Notes under the pieces: model-generated | Told to the model about the DNA's origin: nothing | What the model saw: only the letters and a program-made list of their open reading frames with translations | The model's database searches: none | Part shown: piece after piece, positions 1 through 5,696 of the stretch | Layout of the letters: each line of letters starts with the position of its first letter | How positions within the stretch are numbered: the first letter of the stretch is position 1 | Position numbers and translations under genes: made by a program | Source of the DNA: an uncultured Erysipelotrichaceae bacterium | GTDB taxonomy: Bacteria > Bacillota_I > Bacilli_A > RF39 > UBA660 | Reading direction: 5' to 3' | Assembly (NCBI GenBank): GCA_902796215.1 | Contig: CADBNY010000088.1 | Span: 1 to 5,696, forward strand | DNA: 5,696 nucleotides

Positions 1-24
1 AAATTATTTCCCGGGAAATAATTT
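1..24. repeat. perfect 24-bp palindrome centred on CCCGGG
   Basis: The arm AAATTATTTCCC (1-12) is followed directly by its exact reverse complement (13-24), with no spacer. It may extend past the window edge, since base 25 is T and base 0 is unseen. As DNA it could be the site of a dimeric protein. As RNA it could fold into a 10-bp stem with a CCGG loop, a possible terminator for the operon if a T run follows off the edge. GC bases occur only in the centre. The palindrome is certain; its role is unknown. Confidence 0.6.
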
Positions 25-37
25 TACTACAAAATAA

Positions 38-46
38 TTATCCACA
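38..46 (+). promoter_or_regulatory. perfect DnaA box TTATCCACA
   Basis: The nine bases match the high-affinity DnaA box consensus exactly, in the noncoding segment after gyrA. The surroundings are almost pure A/T. The recF-gyrB-gyrA block usually lies beside oriC in Bacillota, so a real DnaA site is plausible. A single box is not an origin, and no matching cluster is visible in this window. Confidence 0.55.
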
Positions 47-78
47 AGCTACTTATTTGAACTATATAATAAAAAATA

Positions 79-104
79 GATTATTTCATAAAAAAAAAGA
101 AATA
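79..104 (-). terminator. weak candidate intrinsic terminator after gyrA
   Basis: Just after the gyrA TAA the transcript can pair TATTTC (104-99) with GAAATA (87-82) around an 11-base, mostly U loop (98-88). A run of six T follows at 76-71 on the minus strand. Only one G-C pair closes the stem, and an A-C mismatch stops its extension, so it would be unstable alone. It may be a poor terminator or a chance feature of AT-rich DNA; the palindrome at the window edge is a rival candidate. Confidence 0.25.
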
Positions 105-110
105 GTTATC

Positions 111-2570
111 TTATTCTACTTCTTTTTCAACTGATTCATCGGATTTTTCATTTTCTTCTTCTTTTTCTACCAAAGCCACAGTAGAAACTTTTTGATTATC
201 CTTTAAATTAATTAAACGAACTCCTTGGGTAGCTCTTTTTAATACAGATACTTGTTCTAAAGGTAACTTAATAATAATACCACTATCTGTAATAACCATT
301 AAATCAAAAGAATCATCTGGATTAAGGCATTTTAAAGAAGCCATCATACCATTTTTTTCAGTAACATTTAATGCTTTAACTCCCTTACTACCTCTATGTG
401 TTAAACGATATTCATCAATAATTGTTTTCTTTCCATATCCTTTTTCAGTAACAATCAATACTAAATTACCACTTTCCACAACTTCTGCACCAACAACAAC
501 AGATTCTCCTAAATCCATTCCTTTAACACCAGAAGTATTTCGTCCCATAGATCGAACTTCATCCTCATTAAATCGAACAAGGCGACCATTACTTGCTCCT
601 ATTACAATTTCATTTTTTCCACAAGTACCCTTTACACTTATTAATTCGTCATTTTCTTTTAATATAATTGCTATTTTTCCACCTTTACGAATATTATCAA
701 ATTCTTCTATAGGAGTTCTTTTAACAACTCCATTCTTTGTTGCAAACATTAAATATTTAATTGCATTATCATCACGTTTGATACTTACTATCGAACTTAT
801 GTTCTCATCTTTTTCTAAAGGTAATAAATTAACAATTGGTAATCCCTTAGATTGTCTAGAAAACTCTGGAACTTCATATCCTTTCATCCTATATACTCTT
901 CCTCTATTAGAGAAAAATAATACATAATCATGCGTGTTCATAGATATCAAATGTTCAACAAAATCTTCCTCATTTGTAGACATACCTTTAATACCAACAC
1001 CACCACGATTTTGAGTTTTATAAGTATTTGTCTTTATTCTCTTAATATAACCCTTTTTAGTTAAATTAATAATAATATCTTCTTCAGGAATTAAAGACTC
1101 ATCTTCAATAAATTCAATTGCTGTCATATCAATATTAGTACGTCTCTCATCACCATATTTTTGTTTGATTTCTAATAATTCGTTCTTAATTACCTCCAAT
1201 ATCTTCTGATCACTAGCTAAAATTTCTTTTAACTCTTGAATCAACTTTAATAAATCATTTAGCTCATTTTCTATTTTTTCTCTCTCTAATCCTGTTAAAC
1301 GACGTAATCTCATCTCTAAAATTGCATTAGATTGAATTTCAGATAACTTAAAGTTATTCATTAAACCATTTCTAGCTTCTTCATCAGAATTAGAACCACG
1401 TATTAACTTAATAACAGCATCAATATTATCTAAAGCTATCTTTAACCCCTCTAAAATGTGAACTCTTTTTTCAGCAACATCTAAATCAAATTGAGTACGT
1501 CTTATAATAACTTCCTTTTGATAATCAATATATTTAGAAATAATTTCTTTCAAACCAAGAGTTTTTGGAACACCTTGATCCAACATTAAGAAAATAATTC
1601 CATAAGTCGTTTGAAGTTGAGTATGTTTATAAAGTTTATTTAAAACAACAGGAGCATTAGCATCTCTTTTCAATGTAATCGTAATACGAATACCATCTTT
1701 CAAATCTGAATGATAATCAGCAATACCTTCGATTGTCTTATTATGTACAAGTTCCGCTACTTTATTTTTTAATTCTAAAGTATTCACCCCATAAGGAACT
1801 TCATCAATAATAATTTGTTGTTTTCCATTTTCTTCCTCAATTCTAGCCTTACTACGAATAGTAATACTTCCCCTACCAGTTTCATAAGCCTTACGAATTC
1901 CACTATTTCCAAGTATTATAGCACCTGTAGGAAAATCAGGTCCCTTAATATAATTCATTAATTCATCAAGCTCAATATCTGGATTATCAATATAAGCAAC
2001 ACAACCATCAATTACCTCCCCTAAATTATGAGGAGGAATATTCGTTGCCATACCAACAGCAATACCCGTTGTACCATTTACTAAAATGTTCGGAAATCTA
2101 GAAGGTAAAACTTCAGGTTCCCTTTCACTTTCATCAAAATTTGGAATAAAATTAACTGTATTTTTATTAATATTACGAAGTAATTCCAAAGAAATCTTAG
2201 ATAATCTTGATTCAGTATAACGCATTGCAGCAGCACCATAACCCTCAATATTACCAAAATTACCATGACCATCAACTAACATATAACGATAAGAAAAATC
2301 CTGAGCCATTCTTACCATAGCATCATAAATAGAAGAATCACCATGAGGATGATATTTACCCATGACATCTCCAACAATTCTAGCACTCTTTTTATGAGGT
2401 TTATCAGGGGTATAACCAGATTCATACATAGAGTATAAAATACGTCTATGAACAGGCTTTAAACCATCTCTCAAATCTGGAAGAGCCCGAGCAACAATAA
2501 CACTCATTGAATACTCTAAAAAAGAATCTTGAACTTCCTTAACAATATTGTTCTTTTCCAATCTATCCAT
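111..2570 (-). CDS. gyrA: DNA gyrase subunit A
   Basis: This is the cleavage and wrapping subunit of DNA gyrase (819 aa), which forms A2B2 with GyrB and uses ATP to introduce negative supercoils. The N-terminal winged-helix/tower core carries the active-site Arg117-Tyr118 within AAAMRYTESRLS, equivalent to E. coli Tyr122. Ile170 in TGIAVGMATNIPP matches the DNA-bending isoleucine. The quinolone-determining stretch HPHGDSSIYD (74-83) keeps Ser79 and Asp83, the drug-sensitive state by homology. A coiled-coil exit-gate region lies at about 350-475. The C-terminal beta-pinwheel (about 496-802) shows repeated blade motifs such as TKKGYIKRI and SNRGRVYRMKG, and a GyrA box QNRGGVG (520-526). That box and the gyrB linkage favour GyrA over ParC. 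The last 19 residues are strongly acidic. The ATG at 2568-2570 follows an excellent ribosome binding site and gives the standard N-terminus. It is the last gene of the cluster, 11 bases after gyrB, and ends in TAA. Confidence 0.98.
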   Translation of the reverse strand: MDRLEKNNIVKEVQDSFLEYSMSVIVARALPDLRDGLKPVHRRILYSMYESGYTPDKPHKKSARIVGDVMGKYHPHGDSSIYDAMVRMAQDFSYRYMLVDGHGNFGNIEGYGAAAMRYTESRLSKISLELLRNINKNTVNFIPNFDESEREPEVLPSRFPNILVNGTTGIAVGMATNIPPHNLGEVIDGCVAYIDNPDIELDELMNYIKGPDFPTGAIILGNSGIRKAYETGRGSITIRSKARIEEENGKQQIIIDEVPYGVNTLELKNKVAELVHNKTIEGIADYHSDLKDGIRITITLKRDANAPVVLNKLYKHTQLQTTYGIIFLMLDQGVPKTLGLKEIISKYIDYQKEVIIRRTQFDLDVAEKRVHILEGLKIALDNIDAVIKLIRGSNSDEEARNGLMNNFKLSEIQSNAILEMRLRRLTGLEREKIENELNDLLKLIQELKEILASDQKILEVIKNELLEIKQKYGDERRTNIDMTAIEFIEDESLIPEEDIIINLTKKGYIKRIKTNTYKTQNRGGVGIKGMSTNEEDFVEHLISMNTHDYVLFFSNRGRVYRMKGYEVPEFSRQSKGLPIVNLLPLEKDENISSIVSIKRDDNAIKYLMFATKNGVVKRTPIEEFDNIRKGGKIAIILKENDELISVKGTCGKNEIVIGASNGRLVRFNEDEVRSMGRNTSGVKGMDLGESVVVGAEVVESGNLVLIVTEKGYGKKTIIDEYRLTHRGSKGVKALNVTEKNGMMASLKCLNPDDSFDLMVITDSGIIIKLPLEQVSVLKRATQGVRLINLKDNQKVSTVALVEKEEENEKSDESVEKEVE

Positions 2571-2576
2571 TTATAA

Positions 2577-2583
2577 CCCTCCT
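2577..2583 (-). promoter_or_regulatory. gyrA ribosome binding site AGGAGGG
   Basis: A full AGGAGG core lies 6 bases before the gyrA ATG, which fixes the start codon. It overlaps the gyrB TAG stop (2582-2584), so gyrB termination and gyrA initiation are physically linked. This helps keep the two subunits in balance, by inference. Confidence 0.85.
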
Positions 2584-4510
2584 AAATATCCAAATTTTCT
2601 ACATATGTAGCATTTGTTTCAATAAATTCACGACGAGGTTCAACTTCCTCACCCATTAATTTAGAAAAAACTTCATCAGCAGCAATTGCATCATCAACCG
2701 TAATTTGCCTTAAAATTCTAGATTTAATATCCATAGTTGTTTCACATAATTCCTCTGCATCCATTTCTCCTAAACCTTTCATACGAGTTATTTCATATTT
2801 TGTATTAGCAGATAATCCAGATAAATATTCATCACGTTCCTCTTCATTTAAGACATATTTAATTGTTTTTCCATGCTTTATACAGAATAAAGGAGGTTGA
2901 GCAGCATAAACATGTCCAGCTTCAACAATTGGACGGAAAAAGCGATAAAATAGTGTTAATAATAGTACACGAATATGACTACCATCAACATCAGCATCCG
3001 TCATAATAATAATTTTATGATATCTTAACTTACTTAAATCAAATTCTTCTCCTATTCCTGTACCAAAAGCAGTAATAATTGTACGAATTTCTTCATTACC
3101 TAAAGCTCTATCAAGTCTAGCTTTTTCAACATTTAAAATTTTACCTCTCAAAGGAAGAATAGCCTGTGTCATAGAATCTCTTCCCTTTATAGCAGAACCT
3201 CCAGCAGAATCACCCTCGACTAAAAATATTTCAGATACCGTAGCATCTTTACTCTTACAATCTGATAATTTACCATAAAAATTAGTAACATCTAAATCAC
3301 CCTTACGACGAGTTAATTCACGAGCTTTTTTAGCTGCTACTCTAGCTCTGCTAGCTGTCATAGCTTTATCTAAAATAATTCTAGCTTGATCAGGATTTTC
3401 CATCAAAAATCTTTCAAAAGCTTCAGCAAATATTTTATCCGCAATACCACGAACTTCACTATTACCAAGTTTTGTCTTAGTCTGACCTTCAAATTGAGGA
3501 TTAGGATGTTTACAAGAAATAATCATAGTAATTCCTTCACGTACATCTTCACCAGATAAAGGATCGTCTTTTTCTTTTAATATATTATTTGTAGTTGCAT
3601 ACTTATTTAATATTCTCGTTAAAGCACGTCTTACTCCATCTTCATGAGTACCACCTTCAGGAGTTGTAATGTTATTAACAAAAGAATAAATACTTTCATT
3701 ATAAGTTTCATTATATTGTAAAGCAACTTCTATACTAATATCTTTCTCTTTTCCAGATACATCTACAATTGTTTCATGAATAGGTCCTTTATTTTTATTA
3801 AGCATTTCAACATATTCAACAAGACCACCTTCATAACAAAAAGAATCCTTTTTATCAGCTTCACGCTCATCAAATAATGAAATACGAAGACCTTTATTCA
3901 AAAATGCTAATTCCTTTAATCTTTTCTTTAAAATTTCATAATCATAAACAGTTGTTTCAGTAAAAATATCATCATCTGGCAAGAAATGAACCGTAGTACC
4001 AGTCCTATTTTCATCACAATGATCAATAACAGTTAATTCACTATCAGGATGACCTCCATGACTAAATCTTTGATAATATACATTACCATTTTTATAAACC
4101 TTTACTTCTAACCAATCAGATAAAGCATTAACAACACTAGCTCCAACTCCATGAAGACCACCAGATACTTTATATCCTCCTCCACCAAATTTTCCGCCAG
4201 CATGTAATACTGTATAAACAGTTTCTACTGTGCTTTTTCCAGTTTTAGGATGAATATCAACAGGAATCCCACGACCATCATCTTTAACAACAATACTATT
4301 ATCTTTACAAACTGTAACTTCAATATGATTACAATATCCAGCTAAAGCTTCATCAATAGCATTATCAACAATTTCCCAAACCAAATGATGTAATCCACGA
4401 GAACTTGTAGTTCCAATATACATTCCTGGACGTTTACGTACAGCTTCCAATCCCTCTAAAACTTGTATTGCTGAGGAATTATATTCTTTTTCTACTTTTT
4501 CTTCTTCCAT
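2582..4510 (-). CDS. gyrB: DNA gyrase subunit B
   Basis: This is the ATPase and metal-binding subunit of gyrase (642 aa), the usual length for Gram-positive GyrB without the E. coli C-terminal insert. The GHKL ATPase domain shows EIVDNAIDE (46-54, Glu46 as general base), DDGRGIP (77-83), the GGLHGVG lid (117-123) and the transducer QTKTKLG (343-349, Lys345 contacting ATP phosphate by homology). The TOPRIM domain has EGDSAGG (432-438, Glu432), PLRGKILNVEKA (453-464) and the metal-binding DADVD (Asp505, 507, 509). QPPLF (538-542) and a C-terminus RREFIETNATYVENLDI complete a typical GyrB. An unusual SAIKGRDSM follows EGDSAGG where most relatives have SAK. Both Trp codons are TGG. The start is ATG at 4508-4510, 8 bases after the recF stop; the stop is TAG. 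ParE is the main alternative, but the recF and gyrA neighbours argue against it. Confidence 0.98.
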   Translation of the reverse strand: MEEEKVEKEYNSSAIQVLEGLEAVRKRPGMYIGTTSSRGLHHLVWEIVDNAIDEALAGYCNHIEVTVCKDNSIVVKDDGRGIPVDIHPKTGKSTVETVYTVLHAGGKFGGGGYKVSGGLHGVGASVVNALSDWLEVKVYKNGNVYYQRFSHGGHPDSELTVIDHCDENRTGTTVHFLPDDDIFTETTVYDYEILKKRLKELAFLNKGLRISLFDEREADKKDSFCYEGGLVEYVEMLNKNKGPIHETIVDVSGKEKDISIEVALQYNETYNESIYSFVNNITTPEGGTHEDGVRRALTRILNKYATTNNILKEKDDPLSGEDVREGITMIISCKHPNPQFEGQTKTKLGNSEVRGIADKIFAEAFERFLMENPDQARIILDKAMTASRARVAAKKARELTRRKGDLDVTNFYGKLSDCKSKDATVSEIFLVEGDSAGGSAIKGRDSMTQAILPLRGKILNVEKARLDRALGNEEIRTIITAFGTGIGEEFDLSKLRYHKIIIMTDADVDGSHIRVLLLTLFYRFFRPIVEAGHVYAAQPPLFCIKHGKTIKYVLNEEERDEYLSGLSANTKYEITRMKGLGEMDAEELCETTMDIKSRILRQITVDDAIAADEVFSKLMGEEVEPRREFIETNATYVENLDI

Positions 4511-4516
4511 TTTACT

Positions 4517-4524
4517 ACCTACTT
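4517..4524 (-). promoter_or_regulatory. gyrB ribosome binding site AAGTAGGT
   Basis: AAGTAGGT matches the ideal AAGGAGGT at seven of eight positions and lies 6 bases before the gyrB ATG. It contains the recF stop codon TAG (4519-4521), so a ribosome ending recF sits on the site, which suggests translational coupling. The match is weaker than that of gyrA. Confidence 0.75.
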
Positions 4525-5631
4525 TCTTTCTATATTGCCATTTTTCACATGAAAAACATAGGCTTGTTCTACATATTTTTTATTAATATTTCTTAAATCT
4601 GTCGTAGTAATAATACTCTGAATATTATTTCCACTAATAATTTTTAATAATCTATTTCTCTTTTTTATATCCAACTCACTAAATATATCATCTAATAATA
4701 AAACAGGTTCAGTTCCACAAAAATCTTTAAATATAGTAATTTCAGACAATTTAAAAGACAAAATAGCTAATTTTTGTTGTCCTTGAGATCCATAATACTT
4801 TAAATCATAATTATCATATTCAAAATAAAAATCATCTCTATGAGGACCGTATAGTGTCATACCGTAATTAAGTTCTTTCCTATAATTCTTTTTAAAAATA
4901 TGTTTCATTCTTTTTCGAATCATTTCACTATCATAATCTTCTATATTAATATTCGTTATATAATGAACTTTAATTCCACTATTTCCAGATATATTAGAGT
5001 AAAAATCATTAATAGACAAATTAACATAATCAATATAATCTTTCCTCTTTTGATAAATAAAAGTAGCTTTTTCTATTAATTTATCAGTAATTATATCTAA
5101 ATAAGTCTTATCTGCAATATTATTATTAAAAAGAATTTTTAAATATTCATTTCTTGTTTTTAATAATTTATTATATTCATTATAATATTTCAAATACTCT
5201 TTTGATATTTGAGATAACTGAATATTTAATAAATTTCTTCGAATACTAGGAGAGCCTTTAACTATCTCCAAATCATCAGGAGTAAATATAATAACATTTA
5301 AATAAGAAATATAATCTGCAACTTTTTTTATATCTGTTTTATTAATTTTCAATTTCTTATAATCACTCGTCATTTCTATTTCCAATTTAGATACAACTCT
5401 ATCTTTTTTTACTACTCCTGCCAACTTACACTTACTCTTATTAAACTGTATAATATTAGGATTAACACCAATTCTATGACTTTTTGTCAAAGCTAAAAAG
5501 CAAATAGATTCCAATATATTTGTTTTTCCTTGAGCATTATCTCCAACAAATATATTCATGTTTTTTCCTAAAGAAAGAGTAACATTAGAATAATTTCTAA
5601 AATTAGACAATAAAATTTTACTAATTCTCAT
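4519..5631 (-). CDS. recF: DNA replication and repair protein RecF
   Basis: RecF is an SMC/ABC-type ATPase that binds DNA at ssDNA gaps and, with RecO and RecR, helps load RecA for gap repair and restart of stalled forks. The 370-aa length is normal. The N-terminus MRISKILLSNFRNY matches the family start. Walker A is GDNAQGKT (30-37). The middle (about 110-250) is the helical insertion domain and is rich in Lys, Asn, Ile and Tyr. YGPHRDDF lies at 261-268, the ABC signature at 281-287 (GSQGQQK), and Walker B with D-loop at 309-321 (LLLDDIFSELD). TTTDLRN near 342-348 fits the switch region. The ATG at 5629-5631 has no visible ribosome binding site of its own and overlaps the TGA of an eight-codon ORF as ATGA. 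No other in-frame ATG, GTG or TTG lies between it and the preceding in-frame TAG. The stop is TAG, 8 bases before gyrB. Confidence 0.96.
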   Translation of the reverse strand: MRISKILLSNFRNYSNVTLSLGKNMNIFVGDNAQGKTNILESICFLALTKSHRIGVNPNIIQFNKSKCKLAGVVKKDRVVSKLEIEMTSDYKKLKINKTDIKKVADYISYLNVIIFTPDDLEIVKGSPSIRRNLLNIQLSQISKEYLKYYNEYNKLLKTRNEYLKILFNNNIADKTYLDIITDKLIEKATFIYQKRKDYIDYVNLSINDFYSNISGNSGIKVHYITNINIEDYDSEMIRKRMKHIFKKNYRKELNYGMTLYGPHRDDFYFEYDNYDLKYYGSQGQQKLAILSFKLSEITIFKDFCGTEPVLLLDDIFSELDIKKRNRLLKIISGNNIQSIITTTDLRNINKKYVEQAYVFHVKNGNIERK

Positions 5632-5654
5632 TTTAAACCGTAAAAAAGACTCAT
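5628..5654 (-). CDS. possible eight-codon leader ORF coupled to recF
   Basis: The short ORF encodes MSLFYGLK followed by TGA. Its ATG (5652-5654) is preceded by AGGTGA (5660-5665) at a 5-base spacing, an exact match to part of the 16S anti-Shine-Dalgarno complement. Its TGA overlaps the recF ATG as ATGA, the classic geometry for termination-reinitiation. An in-frame GTG three codons upstream could extend it to 11 codons, after which a TAG closes the frame. I do not recognise the peptide. It could be a ribosome-delivery ORF for recF, or a chance ORF in a short spacer. Only the ribosome binding site and the overlap are seen; coupling is inferred. Confidence 0.35.
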   Translation of the reverse strand: MSLFYGLK

Positions 5655-5659
5655 ACGCT

Positions 5660-5665
5660 TCACCT
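5660..5665 (-). promoter_or_regulatory. Shine-Dalgarno AGGTGA upstream of the mini-ORF and recF
   Basis: This is the only convincing ribosome binding site between the window edge and recF. It lies 28 bases from the recF ATG, too far to serve it directly, but 5 bases from the mini-ORF ATG. Together with the ATGA overlap it suggests that ribosomes reach recF by reinitiation. Confidence 0.45.
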
Positions 5666-5696
5666 ATCCCCTAATACAGTATTCCTATACACACAA

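Noticed and set aside
615..623. TTTTCCACA within gyrA and TTTTTCACA at 4541-4549 within recF as relaxed DnaA boxes
   Set aside because: They fit only the degenerate TTWTNCACA pattern, lie inside conserved coding sequence and are expected by chance in AT-rich DNA.
2081..2275. 64-codon minus-strand ORF inside gyrA
   Set aside because: It is an out-of-frame shadow of gyrA. Its product is a low-complexity run of Leu, Ile, Val and Met with no family resemblance, and gyrA in this region is highly conserved.
2582..4510. GyrB and GyrA as topoisomerase IV (ParE/ParC)
   Set aside because: GyrA carries a recognisable GyrA box and the pair lies next to recF, the standard gyrase context in Bacillota.
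111..5631. Alternative genetic code with TGA as Trp
   Set aside because: The only two Trp codons are TGG and no gene contains an in-frame TGA. The sample is small, but nothing requires recoding.
5685..5693. CTATACACA, one mismatch from the TTATNCACA DnaA box
   Set aside because: A one-mismatch match is common by chance and has no neighbouring box.
5660..5695. Open frame from the right edge ending in RNTVLGDR and TGA, a possible 3' end of the gene before recF
   Set aside because: Only 11 codons are visible and they do not resemble the C-termini of DnaN or the S4-domain YaaA, the expected neighbours. Sequence further right would decide it.
5632..5696. Promoter for recF (TTGTGT at the edge with TATTAG downstream)
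   Set aside because: The spacing is about 14 bases instead of 17 and the -10 match is poor. The real promoter is probably further upstream, outside the window.

Overview
The window holds three tightly packed housekeeping genes, all on the minus strand. In transcription order they are recF (5631 to 4519), gyrB (4510 to 2582) and gyrA (2570 to 111). The short flanks are 110 bases after gyrA and 65 bases before recF. All three proteins look full length and intact, with every diagnostic motif I checked in place. I see no mobile element, tRNA, rRNA, CRISPR array or accessory gene.

The DNA is very AT-rich (roughly 30% GC by eye). The order recF-gyrB-gyrA, the short GyrB of 642 residues without the large enterobacterial insert, and the AGGAGG-type ribosome binding sites fit a low-GC Bacillota member, probably Bacilli, Erysipelotrichia or a related uncultured gut lineage; I cannot place it further. 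The only two tryptophans (both in GyrB) are TGG, and no gene needs TGA read through, so the standard bacterial code fits. The stops are TAG (recF), TAG (gyrB) and TAA (gyrA). In Bacillota this gene block usually lies beside dnaA-dnaN and oriC, so the window is probably origin-proximal.

Right flank (5632-5696): this is upstream of recF. It has no convincing promoter and no recognisable gene end. It does contain an eight-codon ORF with a good ribosome binding site, whose TGA overlaps the recF ATG as ATGA. RecF lacks its own ribosome binding site, so translational coupling is plausible. Left flank (1-110): this is downstream of gyrA and very AT-rich. It holds one perfect DnaA box, a perfect 24-bp palindrome at the window edge, and a weak hairpin followed by a T run.

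Functionally, GyrB (ATPase and TOPRIM) and GyrA (DNA cleavage and wrapping) form the A2B2 gyrase that introduces negative supercoils ahead of replication forks. RecF helps RecO and RecR load RecA at ssDNA gaps. The 8- and 11-base gaps, with ribosome binding sites overlapping the preceding stop codons, point to one coupled transcript. I found no evidence of a new biological system. The most interesting signals are the small noncoding ones at the two edges and a few substitutions in otherwise invariant gyrase motifs.
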